A DNA stretch of 64,000 nucleotides from Xaviernesmea rhizosphaerae (GTDB lineage: Bacteria; Pseudomonadota; Alphaproteobacteria; Rhizobiales; Rhizobiaceae). Positions 53,375-61,034 of the stretch are shown here, in pieces. The translations under genes were made by a program, and so were the position numbers. The notes below the pieces were generated by a model. It did no database searches and was not told the origin of the DNA. It worked only from the letters and a program-made list of their open reading frames with translations. The DNA lies in NCBI RefSeq assembly GCF_001938945.1, contig NZ_MKIO01000037.1, forward strand, positions 1 through 64,000, given 5' to 3'. Within the stretch, counting starts at the first letter, position 1. Each line of letters begins with the position of its first letter.

Positions 53375-56300
53375 CGCGCCATCCACACCCGCACCAGCGA
53401 GAGCAGCTTGTCGACATCCAGCGGCTTGGTGACGTAATCATTGGCGCCCGCGGCCAGGCATTGCGCCTGATCCTGCGGCATGGCCTTGGCTGTCAGCATG
53501 ATGATCGGCAGATGATTCAGCCGGAAGCGGCTGCGGATCTCGCGCGTGGCGGTCAGGCCGTCCATTTCCGGCATCATCACATCCATCAGCACGAGATCGA
53601 AGGGCACGGCACCCTTCTGCTCCAGCCCCGTCTCGATCGCCTTCAGGGCCTCCAGGCCATTGCGGGCAATGGTGACGCTGGCGCCATGGGTCTCGAAGAT
53701 GCTGGTCAGCGCATAGACATTGCGTACATCGTCCTCGACCACCAGAATGTTGCGGCCCTCCACCGTCTCGTCGCGGTTGAGCGACTTGGCCAGCATCTCC
53801 TGCTGGCGGTCGGGAAGGGCGGAGACGACCTGATGCAGGAACAGGGTCACCTCGTCGAGGAGCCGCTCCGGCGACTTCGCCCCCTTGATGATGATCGACT
53901 TGGCATAGCGGCGCAGCCGGAGCTCGTCATCGGCCGACAGGTCGCGGCCGGTATACACGATGACAGGCGGGAAGGAGAGCGTGCCGTTTTCCTTGAGATG
54001 GTCGAGCACATCCAGGCCCGAGGCATCCGGCAGGGTGAGATCCAGCACCATGCAGTCGAAGCTTTCGCGCGTCAGCATGTCGATGCACTCGGCCGCCGTC
54101 TTCACACCGACCGTGGTGACACTGCGCGAGCCCAGGAGAAGCTGCACGCTTTCCAGCTGGGTCGCATCGTCCTCGACCACAAGCACCCGGCGCACCGGCT
54201 CCTGCAGATTGTTTTCGATGCCTTCGAGCGTCAGGGCCAGTTCATCGCGCTTGACCGGCTTGAGCGTATAGCCGGCAGCCCCCAGCGCGCGGGCTTTCAA
54301 CGTATAGTCCGCGCCGGACACGACATGGACCGGGATATGGCGGGTGCGCAGATCGTGCTTCAGCCGGTCCAGCACGAACAGGCCGGTGTGATCGGGCAGG
54401 CCGATATCGAGAACGATGGCATGCGGCAGATATTGCCGGGCCATGATCACCCCGTCATCCGCCGTGCCGGCGACGATGCACTGGAAGCCGAGATCATGGG
54501 CGAGGTCGTAGAGAATCTCGGCGAAGGCCGGATCGTCCTCCACCGCCAGAAGCACGCGTTCGCCGGCGCGCAGCATTGCCCGGTCGTCGCGGATCGGCAC
54601 GGGCCGGTGCGCCGGCGGCGTTTGTAACAAAGGCGGCTGTGCCAAAGGCTGAATCGGCGGCGTTCTCTCCGAGGAATGCGGGCCGACCGCAAGCACCGGC
54701 GCGATTTCGCCGCGGCTGACGGACGCGCCTTGCACAGGCTCGGACAGGCCGAGATCGGCATCGATCGGCAGCGTCAGCGTGAAGGTGGAGCCCTGGCCTT
54801 CCGCGCTCGACACGGCGATACGGCCGCCCAGCAGGGTGCCAAGCTCGCGCGAGATCGACAGGCCGAGGCCGGTGCCGCCATATTTGCGGCTGATCGTGCC
54901 ATCGGCTTGGCGGAAAGGTTCGAAGATCGCCTTGAGATTGTCGGCCGAAATGCCGATGCCGCTGTCGCGCACGCTGAAGGACAAGGCGTCGTTCTCGCGC
55001 GCCACCGTCAGCGAGACTTCGCCCTTATGCGTGAATTTCAGCGCGTTGGAGAGGAAGTTCTTCAGCACCTGCTCCAGCCGCTGCGGATCGGTGACGATCG
55101 TCGGCGGTACTGTGGAATTGGCGAGGAGCTGCAGATCCAGCCCCTTCTGCACCGCCGAGGGCTCGAAAGTCCGCCGCAGCTTGTCGAGCAGGGTCGAAAT
55201 GGCGACCGGCTGCATCTGCAGCTCGACCTGGCCGGCCTCGATCTTGGAAATATCGAGAATGTCGTTGATCAGCACCAGGAGATCATTGCCGGCCGCGCCG
55301 ATGGTGCGGGCGAACTTCACCTGCTCCTCGGTCAGATTGCCGGATTTGTTTTCGGCGAGCAGCTGGGCAAGGATCAGCAGCGAATTGAGCGGCGTGCGCA
55401 GCTCATGCGACATGTTGGACAGGAATTCAGACTTGTAGCGGCTGCCCTGCTCGAGATCGCGCGCCTGACGCTCCAGCTCGGAGCGGGCGCGCGTCAGCTC
55501 GTCGCGCTGGGTCATCAGCTCGTGGGTCTGTGCCTCCAGCTCGGCATTGTTCTGCTCAAGCTCGGCCTGCTGATGTTCCAGACGCTGCTGGCTTTCCTGC
55601 AGGCTGCGGCTCTGGGCCTCCAGCTCGTCATTGGCCGCGCGCAGCTCGTCGCTCTGGGCGCGCAGCTCGTCGGCCTGCTGGCGCGTCTCTTCCAGGAGCC
55701 GGCGCAGCATGCCGCGATATTCGGCCGAGCGGATGGCAACGGCCATCTTGTCGGACAGCCGGCCGAGAAGCTCCTCCACCGGCCGGTCGATCGGCTTGAG
55801 AAAGCCGAGCTCGATCACCGCATGGACGGTGCCGTCCGCGGCGACCGGCGCGATCATCAGCCGGCGCGGCAGACTGCGCCCAAGCGCCGAGCCGATATAG
55901 AGGTAGTTTTCAGGAACGTCGCTGAGATCGATCAGCCGACCGTCACGCGCGACCTGGCCGATCAGCCCGTCGCCGGGCAGGATCTCCGCCGGCACCGGTG
56001 CATCCGAGGGCAGGCCAAAGGCGCCGAGGCGGGCAAAGCGTCCCTCGCGGTTAACGAAGATCGCGGCGCCCTGGGCTCCGAGATAATCTACCAGGAAGGT
56101 CAGCATATTGTCGGAAAGCTGCTCCACCGATTGCTCGCCCGACACACGGGCGGCCATGGCGACCTGTCCCTGGCGCACCCATTCCTGCTGGCGCACCTCC
56201 ACCTTGTTGCGAATAAAAGAATAGCCGCTCGCGGCGATGATCCAGCAAATGATGATGCAGAGGCTACGGTTGAGCTGGGCAAGTTGCACAGATACGCCAT

Positions 56301-56532
56301 CCGGCGCCAGGAACAGGCCTATGACGATCAGAACCGTGGAAACGGCCGCCAGGATCAGGGGCGTCGAGGCACGCGAGGTCAGGGATGAAAGGGCGATGGC
56401 CAGGACATAGACCAGCCAGTTCGCGGTTCCGAGCGGAAGAAGAATATCGGCCAGGAACGCAAACGCGACCATGACCACCAGAACAGCGTGAAGCCAGGGA
56501 TCGAACCGGCCTTCGGAAATCGCCTTCATCAA
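53371..56532 (-). CDS. Membrane GAF hybrid histidine kinase with three receivers
   Basis: 1053 residues. Four membrane helices (about 14-104), a GAF domain (about 130-270), a long Gln/Glu coiled coil (about 275-365) with repeated AQSDEL/AANDEL/AQSRSL units, then HisKA with H376 in 'FLSNMSHELRTPLNSLL'. HATPase motifs: NALKF, DSGIGIS, GGTGLGLSIS. Three receivers follow: about 657-770 (acceptor in IVLDIGLPD), 777-895 (MVLDLTLPD) and 924-1050 (LVLMDVMMPEMDG). All three have the acidic pair and the Asp. This resembles the large hybrid kinases that tune biofilm or motility output. It is the first gene of the operon and coupled to cheR. Confidence 0.94.
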   Translation of the reverse strand: MMKAISEGRFDPWLHAVLVVMVAFAFLADILLPLGTANWLVYVLAIALSSLTSRASTPLILAAVSTVLIVIGLFLAPDGVSVQLAQLNRSLCIIICWIIAASGYSFIRNKVEVRQQEWVRQGQVAMAARVSGEQSVEQLSDNMLTFLVDYLGAQGAAIFVNREGRFARLGAFGLPSDAPVPAEILPGDGLIGQVARDGRLIDLSDVPENYLYIGSALGRSLPRRLMIAPVAADGTVHAVIELGFLKPIDRPVEELLGRLSDKMAVAIRSAEYRGMLRRLLEETRQQADELRAQSDELRAANDELEAQSRSLQESQQRLEHQQAELEQNNAELEAQTHELMTQRDELTRARSELERQARDLEQGSRYKSEFLSNMSHELRTPLNSLLILAQLLAENKSGNLTEEQVKFARTIGAAGNDLLVLINDILDISKIEAGQVELQMQPVAISTLLDKLRRTFEPSAVQKGLDLQLLANSTVPPTIVTDPQRLEQVLKNFLSNALKFTHKGEVSLTVARENDALSFSVRDSGIGISADNLKAIFEPFRQADGTISRKYGGTGLGLSISRELGTLLGGRIAVSSAEGQGSTFTLTLPIDADLGLSEPVQGASVSRGEIAPVLAVGPHSSERTPPIQPLAQPPLLQTPPAHRPVPIRDDRAMLRAGERVLLAVEDDPAFAEILYDLAHDLGFQCIVAGTADDGVIMARQYLPHAIVLDIGLPDHTGLFVLDRLKHDLRTRHIPVHVVSGADYTLKARALGAAGYTLKPVKRDELALTLEGIENNLQEPVRRVLVVEDDATQLESVQLLLGSRSVTTVGVKTAAECIDMLTRESFDCMVLDLTLPDASGLDVLDHLKENGTLSFPPVIVYTGRDLSADDELRLRRYAKSIIIKGAKSPERLLDEVTLFLHQVVSALPDRQQEMLAKSLNRDETVEGRNILVVEDDVRNVYALTSIFETHGASVTIARNGLEALKAIETGLEQKGAVPFDLVLMDVMMPEMDGLTATREIRSRFRLNHLPIIMLTAKAMPQDQAQCLAAGANDYVTKPLDVDKLLSLVRVWMAR

Positions 56533-56725
56533 ATATAATGCTCCCAGCGGAGCGGCTGTTCATTCAATGCGCCCCTAATCGCCGGGGCGAGAGATAGGTT
56601 AGCCCGCCTGCCCGGTCCAGATCCGCCAGAAGGCAAAATTAACTTTTGGCGACAGATCGTCGTCAAGCGTACCGATCTTGTCATCAATTCGCGCGAAAGG
56701 GACAGATCGCCGAGGACGTCGAGGC

Positions 56726-56769
56726 AAAAAGACGAACGGGCACGAGACCCAAGGCCTCATGCCCGTTCC
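56726..56769 (-). terminator. Intrinsic terminator after DUF992 gene
   Basis: On the minus strand GAACGGGCA pairs with TGCCCGTTC across a 17-base loop, followed three bases later by TTTTT. It begins about 14 bases after the stop of the DUF992 gene. Confidence 0.75.
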
Positions 56770-56782
56770 TGACCATCCCGCC

Positions 56783-57301
56783 TCAGCCAGCCGGCGTCAG
56801 CGTGACCGAGGTGCCGGTTGCGGCGAGGTTCAGGCCCAGCTGGCCGCCGATGCTGACGGTCTGCAGCTGGATCGACCCGGCGGTTCCGCCGACCAGCACA
56901 TTGGCGCCGACGCCGGCAAACACCGTGACCTCGGCGGTTGCGCCCTGATAGAGACCGCCGAGCGAGCCGCGGTGATAGCCGGCGGTCGGTGCGAAGACCG
57001 CCCAGACGATCCGGCCCTGTGTGGTAAAGCCGAGATCGACGCCCATCTTGCGGATCGTGCCGGTATAGCGATCGGTGGTGCCGCGCGTGGAGGTGAAGAC
57101 GCAATCGACGGACTTGGCCGAGCCGATCACATAGCCCACGCCGCCGCCGACATTGCAGCTCAGCATGCCGATCTTCACGCCATCGCGGCTGTCCGTATCC
57201 TGATAGGTCGGAGCGGCCTCGATCATATCGGCAGCGGAAACGGCATTTGCGCCGACGAGGGCGCCGGCCAGAGCCAGAACGGTGGTAAGCTTTTTACGCA
57301 T
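56783..57301 (-). CDS. DUF992 exported protein
   Basis: 172 residues from the ATG at 57299-57301 behind AGAGGACA; the open frame to 57592 is not conserved-looking. Sec signal peptide MRKKLTTVLALAGALVGANAVSA. The mature part 'VKIGMLSCNVGGGVGYVIGSAKSVDCVF', 'YTGTIRKMGVDLGFT' and 'GGLYQGATAEVTVFAGVGANVLVGG', read in parts, is the DUF992 pattern, a periplasmic or outer-membrane family abundant in Rhizobiales with a glycine-rich beta fold. Function unknown. It forms its own unit with a terminator just after it. Confidence 0.92.
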   Translation of the reverse strand: MRKKLTTVLALAGALVGANAVSAADMIEAAPTYQDTDSRDGVKIGMLSCNVGGGVGYVIGSAKSVDCVFTSTRGTTDRYTGTIRKMGVDLGFTTQGRIVWAVFAPTAGYHRGSLGGLYQGATAEVTVFAGVGANVLVGGTAGSIQLQTVSIGGQLGLNLAATGTSVTLTPAG

Positions 57302-57705
57302 GGTGTCCTCTTTCAACAATCGGGACAGAAATGATGAAGCCGGGCATTTCGTTCCCGACTCACATGTCAATCGGCTAAAACTGCGGCGATTGATGGATGC
57401 CGCAAGCGCATCGTGCCGGTGCCAGGGTGCATTTTCGACGTCCACAGTACTTGGCATCTGTTCGAGATCGCCAGACAGGGCGCAAGCCGTGCAGTGCCGT
57501 CCTGCCTTGCGGCCGGGACCGTCGAGAACGACCTCGACAGCAATTAGGCAGGAAAAGCCGGCAAACAAGATGGCGCCACGCCGGCACCGCATTGATCAGG
57601 CAAGGGCCGGCAGGAACGCGAGCGGAGCAGCGCCATGCTTGCCCTGTCGAAAGATCGGGCCAGAAGGCGAAACCCGGTTCGGGCCGATGCTCTGGTGCGA
57701 TGCAA
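57302..57705. other. Spacer upstream of DUF992 gene
   Basis: About 400 bases with no supported gene; overlapping GC-rich open stretches on both strands are shadows without ribosome binding sites. It holds the DUF992 promoter and the 3' side of the neighbouring unknown gene. No clear operator or terminator was recognised. Confidence 0.4.
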
Positions 57706-58218
57706 TCAGGCCTGCTCTGTCGGATCCGCCTCACCCTGCGCCGGCTGGACAAGCCAGGCCGAGAGCGCGGCCACCAGGGCCAGCCGCAGGGCGGCGCCAT
57801 GGCGCAGCGCGCGCTCGAGCGCCGGTCCTTCCGTAGAAAAGCCGAGGTGACGCGCAAGCGCGGCGGGCGACAGTTTCTCCTGTGTCATCTTCAGGGCGAT
57901 GCGCTCGACAGTGGCCGGCAGCAGATAGCGGCCGGAGGCGATCGGCGGCGCCGAGGCCGCTTCGGGCAGATACCCCTTCTTCGACAGCCAGGTGAGAAAC
58001 TGCCCGCGCGCGGCCTCATCCGCCTTGGTCCACGCCTTGCGCAGGCGGCGCGCGCCCTCGGCCATGGCTTGCGGATCCGGGACGCGCGCTGCTGCGGCGC
58101 CCTCGGACGCGGCCGGTTCGCCCGTCGTGGCGGCGGGTTGGGTTCCCTCACCGGCCCCGGGCGGCATCGGCGCGCTCAAGCGATCTGCGCTCTTCGTCTT
58201 CCTGGCCATTCGTGTCAT
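57706..58218 (-). CDS. Unknown protein with helical C-terminal domain
   Basis: 170 residues from the ATG at 58216-58218, with GGAGACAAG directly upstream; a second ATG four codons in is possible. The first about 45 residues are low-complexity (Pro, Ala, Gly, Glu). The rest is predicted helical: 'ARRLRKAWTKADEAARGQFLTWLSKKGYL' and 'GRYLLPATVERIALKMTQEKLSPAALARHLGFS', the latter resembling a helix-turn-helix, then a hydrophobic Ala/Leu segment. I do not recognise the family. A DNA- or RNA-binding role is only a guess. It stands alone. Confidence 0.65.
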   Translation of the reverse strand: MTRMARKTKSADRLSAPMPPGAGEGTQPAATTGEPAASEGAAAARVPDPQAMAEGARRLRKAWTKADEAARGQFLTWLSKKGYLPEAASAPPIASGRYLLPATVERIALKMTQEKLSPAALARHLGFSTEGPALERALRHGAALRLALVAALSAWLVQPAQGEADPTEQA

Positions 58219-58512
58219 CTTGTCTCCGCAGCATCACACTGGCTCTATAGCACAGCCAGGCGGGGCGGAAAGCGCAGCAGCGGTAGGCTCATGTTTTCGC
58301 ATCATATTCCGACGGGGGAGCTTAAGTTTGTTGGCACGGCCGTCTTGACGGGCACCGGCGAAGCAGTCAGTTCTGCGGCCGCCTCGACAGCAGGTCGCCA
58401 TGGGCTGCCCACCGCGTTCGGCTCATCTGCGCCGGGCGCACAAGCCCAGCACAAGCCTCTCTGTCTAGTTCTGGCTCGGCGTCGAATGATTCGACCTCAA
58501 GGAGACGACAGG
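58219..58512. other. Spacer between unknown protein and small ORF
   Basis: About 290 bases. Promoter elements for the two divergent genes are expected here. The part 58300-58330 is AT-richer (ATGTTTTCGCATCATATTCC). No gene, repeat or terminator is supported. Confidence 0.35.
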
Positions 58513-58668
58513 ATGTCGAACGAAAATCATATCTCGAGCGAGCCAAGCGAAGAGGCGATCGCGCTTTTTCTTGCCAATGACAATGGCGACGCTCTGACCG
58601 ACCTTCTGGTCGCTGCCCTCGACGAGGCATTCGACGTGCTGAGAGACGCCAGCGGCACCCTGCACTGA
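58513..58668 (+). CDS. Small acidic protein, 51 residues
   Basis: ATG at 58513 with AAGGAG about nine bases upstream, ending at a TGA. The product MSNENHISSEPSEEAIALFL continues with 'ANDNGDALTDLLVAALDEAFDVL' and is strongly acidic with one amphipathic helix. The ribosome binding site and acidic composition suggest a genuine small gene. No family is recognised; a binding partner or small regulator is possible. Confidence 0.6.
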   Translation: MSNENHISSEPSEEAIALFLANDNGDALTDLLVAALDEAFDVLRDASGTLH

Positions 58669-59036
58669 GCACCAGGCGCACCCCGCCCCAGGGCGGATGC
58701 CCGAAGACACTGAAGCCTTTTCCTGACGCATAGGCCGGACAATCCTGTCCGGCGCCCGCGTCGGCAGCCCTCCCCCGCCTTCCTGCCTCCCACGACACGC
58801 CATAGGTTCCGTGCCACGGCACGCGGTCCAGCGCGGGACGGCCCCCCTCTCCTGTCCAAAACTTATGCGCGACCGCCCCAGCGCTTCGGCAAGCCGACGC
58901 GCACGGCATCCATTCGTCTCTTTTCGCTTACGGCGGCCCTGCCCTGACTGCATGGCAGCACTGTGCCCTTGTTCATTGTGACAACGCGCCGGGACGCCCA
59001 TATTGTCCCTGTAAACGACAGATCAGGAGAAAGACG
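58669..59036. other. Spacer upstream of second small gene
   Basis: About 370 bases with no convincing gene; a minus-strand open stretch runs across it but covers the small gene at 59037 and lacks a ribosome binding site. A tight hairpin CCGCCC-CA-GGGCGG lies near 58686-58700 without a T-run. Just before the next gene, TTGTGA and TATTGT elements about 19 bases apart (58975-59005) could be a weak promoter. Confidence 0.35.
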
Positions 59037-59210
59037 ATGACCACCCCGAACAATGCACGCAAGGCAGGTTTCCTTGGCCGCGCCATCGCTGTGTTCGGCG
59101 CAGCATCGGCCGCTGCTGCAGCCGTCGAAAGCGGTCGCCGCCCCCGCGCCCAGGATCTCGGCACGCTCGGCATCGACCCGGCCGCATTCAACTCGGTCGG
59201 CCGCCGCTAA
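59037..59210 (+). CDS. Small basic protein with DUF1127-like ending
   Basis: 57 residues from the ATG at 59037 behind AGGAGAAAG, ending at TAA 59208-59210. MTTPNNARKAGFLGRAIAVFG is followed by an Ala-rich helix and 'RRPRAQDLGTLGIDPAAFNSV', whose R-x-P-R-x-x-D-L-x-x-L-G-I-D-P-x-x-F pattern is like the C-terminus of rhizobial DUF1127 small proteins. DUF1127 members bind RNA or act in stress and phosphate responses in Agrobacterium and Rhodobacter; a similar role is inference. Codon use matches the host. Confidence 0.72.
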   Translation: MTTPNNARKAGFLGRAIAVFGAASAAAAAVESGRRPRAQDLGTLGIDPAAFNSVGRR

Positions 59211-59585
59211 CGCATGTCCTGCAAACGTGGTCACAGCTATTGCGATCACGACATGCAGCATGACACGTGACTGAGGCTCGGGCAGCGCATCCAAAGGATC
59301 GCGACGGGCTTTAAGTCACAAAGTCGCGCCCCTGGCCTGCCGGTGCCTACAGTCATCCGGCGGCATGCGAGACAGCCTCATGGGAGACAATCCTAGGGGC
59401 GAACCAGTCTGGAACGGAACACGAGCGCGGCGAAAGCTGCGCTTTTTTGTTGCCGAAAACCCGCCGGGAAGAGCCGACTTCTGTGGATCGGTCTGTGTGT
59501 GCGCCTTCCGCGCCATCAGGCATCTCTTCGCCGCCGCCCCCGGCTTGCGAGCAGCCCAGAAGCGCACGGCCCCAGCCAAGCGACC
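59211..59585. other. Intergenic region with possible small RNA
   Basis: 375 bases between the small gene and convergent opgC. A strong terminator (59424-59448) lies over 200 bases past the small gene, leaving a 215-base stretch that could be a long 3' untranslated region or a separate RNA. A plus-strand ORF here (59365 on) crosses the terminator and is rejected. Confidence 0.4.
59424..59448 (+). terminator. Strong intrinsic terminator with GAAA loop
   Basis: AGCGCGGC and GCTGCGCT form an eight-base stem (one G-T pair) closed by a GAAA tetraloop and followed by six T's. It is oriented for plus-strand transcripts; the minus-strand reading lacks a T-run. Confidence 0.8.
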
Positions 59586-60764
59586 TTATGCCGCCAGAGG
59601 TGCGGCAGGTTTGGTCAGCGTGCTCAGCCAGTCGAGATAGCGGGCATAGGCGAAATGCAGCGCGATGCCGGCCATGACGAAGAGCGTTCCCCAGAGCGGA
59701 TCGTGCCCCGTCACGAACATCAGCACCTGGCCGAGCATGGCGAGGATCGTTCCAAGAATGAAGATCGGCAGCGAGTGGCGGCCAACGCGCACCAGCGGAT
59801 GGTCCATCGGCAGGCGCGCCCAGCCGCTGATCGAGGGGATCACGGCGCAGAGATAGCCAACCGCCAGCACATGCAGGAGGCGCGGTGCGGAGAGGAAGGT
59901 CTTGTCGAAGCCGGTCAGCACGGCCGGCAGGCCGAAGGACATGTCGTAGTGCCAGAGCGAGCCAGCAACCCAGAACAGGCTGATCAGCACATAGCCGCCC
60001 GCCAGTCCGATCAGCAGCGGATGGCGCGGCAGCGGTCGGCCCTGCTTTGTGCGCATCATGCAGACGATGCCGATGGCAAACAGGAACTGCCAGGAGAAGG
60101 GATTGAGGAACCAGTAGCCCTCATCCAGAAAATTGGCCGGCACGATGTGAAACAGGCCGGCCGACAGCCAGAGCGCACCTGAGACCGCCATCAGCAGGCC
60201 GGCGGAGATGTTGCGCAGCAGCAGCATGCCCGGCAGCACCAGGAGCACGATCGCATACATAGAGAGGATATTGTTGTAGCCGAGCTGGTGGCCGAGCAGC
60301 ACCATGGCGACAATGCCCTGTTCGGTATGATCGACCAGCGGGCGAATGTTGATCTCGCCGACCAGCTCCTGCCGGCCGAAATAGAGCGCGCCCCCGGCAA
60401 AGATCGCCAGGGTGATGATGCTGGTCATGATATGCGCGACATATAGGGTAAAGGCGCGGCGCCAGATCTTGATGGCGGTGGCGATGCGCTTGCCGGGCAC
60501 GAATTTCCGGCCATAGGCGAGACCGGCCGACAGACCGGAGATCAGCACGAAGGCCTCGGCCGAATCGGAGAAGCCGAAATTCTTCGAGGTCAGGTGTTCC
60601 AGATACTGGCCGGGAACGTGATTGATGAAGATCATGATCAGGCAGATCGCCCGGAAGACGTCCAGCCTGGTGTCGCGCGCCATCGGCACCGGCTGGGCCA
60701 CTCTGGCCGGTGCTGCGGCGAAGGGCGCCGCCTGGCGCTCGGATGGCGGTGTGATCTGCAGCAT
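59586..60764 (-). CDS. opgC: OpgC-type glucan succinyltransferase
   Basis: 392 residues from the ATG at 60762-60764 behind AAGGGAA; the open frame to 60917 has no better site. It is an OpgC-domain membrane protein with about ten helices. The start 'RDTRLDVFRAICLIMIFINHVPGQYLEHLTSKNFGFSDSAEAFVLISG', read in parts, is the OpgC signature, with R-x-D-x-x-R and the His of FINHVPG at the catalytic site. OpgC adds succinyl groups to periplasmic glucans, making them anionic. Its position next to the cyclic glucan synthase gene suits that substrate, as in Brucella and other rhizobia. It is in the same direction as ndvB, 268 bases downstream. Confidence 0.9.
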   Translation of the reverse strand: MLQITPPSERQAAPFAAAPARVAQPVPMARDTRLDVFRAICLIMIFINHVPGQYLEHLTSKNFGFSDSAEAFVLISGLSAGLAYGRKFVPGKRIATAIKIWRRAFTLYVAHIMTSIITLAIFAGGALYFGRQELVGEINIRPLVDHTEQGIVAMVLLGHQLGYNNILSMYAIVLLVLPGMLLLRNISAGLLMAVSGALWLSAGLFHIVPANFLDEGYWFLNPFSWQFLFAIGIVCMMRTKQGRPLPRHPLLIGLAGGYVLISLFWVAGSLWHYDMSFGLPAVLTGFDKTFLSAPRLLHVLAVGYLCAVIPSISGWARLPMDHPLVRVGRHSLPIFILGTILAMLGQVLMFVTGHDPLWGTLFVMAGIALHFAYARYLDWLSTLTKPAAPLAA

Positions 60765-60978
60765 GCTGGCGTTCCCTTGACCAGGCGCGAATGGTCCGAT
60801 CAGGGACGGCCATCCAGCGCTTTGCGACTGCACCTGAAGACGAACATAGGCAGCCACCCGGCTTTGACAGCCTTCATTCTTCCCTTTTTCAAGGAAAAGA
60901 ACGGCCTTTTCACGCACGTCCTCGTGAAGACATGCGTGAAGATGACGATCCGGGTCTGTTCATGATCAGCGTGCAGTC

Positions 60979-61034
60979 AGGGCGAACGGAGGCGCCGGCG
61001 GTGGGGCCGCCCGCGCCTCCGTTCGATTCGCCCT
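60979..61034 (-). terminator. Large hairpin at the ndvB 3' end
   Basis: GAACGGAGGCGC (60984-60995) pairs fully with GCGCCTCCGTTC (61013-61024), and outer AGGGCGAA/TTCGCCCT arms (60979-60986, 61027-61034) can replace part of the stem. The outer arm overlaps the stop codon of ndvB. No T-run follows on the minus strand, so it may protect the message or act as a weak terminator before opgC. Confidence 0.5.

Noticed and set aside
54676..56388. A 570-codon plus-strand frame opposite the hybrid kinase
   Set aside because: The minus-strand kinase, GAF and receiver motifs are all intact; the plus-strand product is low-complexity and lacks a ribosome binding site.
57706..58218. A ProQ/FinO RNA chaperone
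   Set aside because: The basic helical C-terminal half prompted the idea, but the conserved ProQ core motifs are not seen.
58863..59294. A 143-codon minus-strand gene
   Set aside because: It covers the small gene at 59037-59210, which has a clear ribosome binding site. Its own product has no domain and no start signal.
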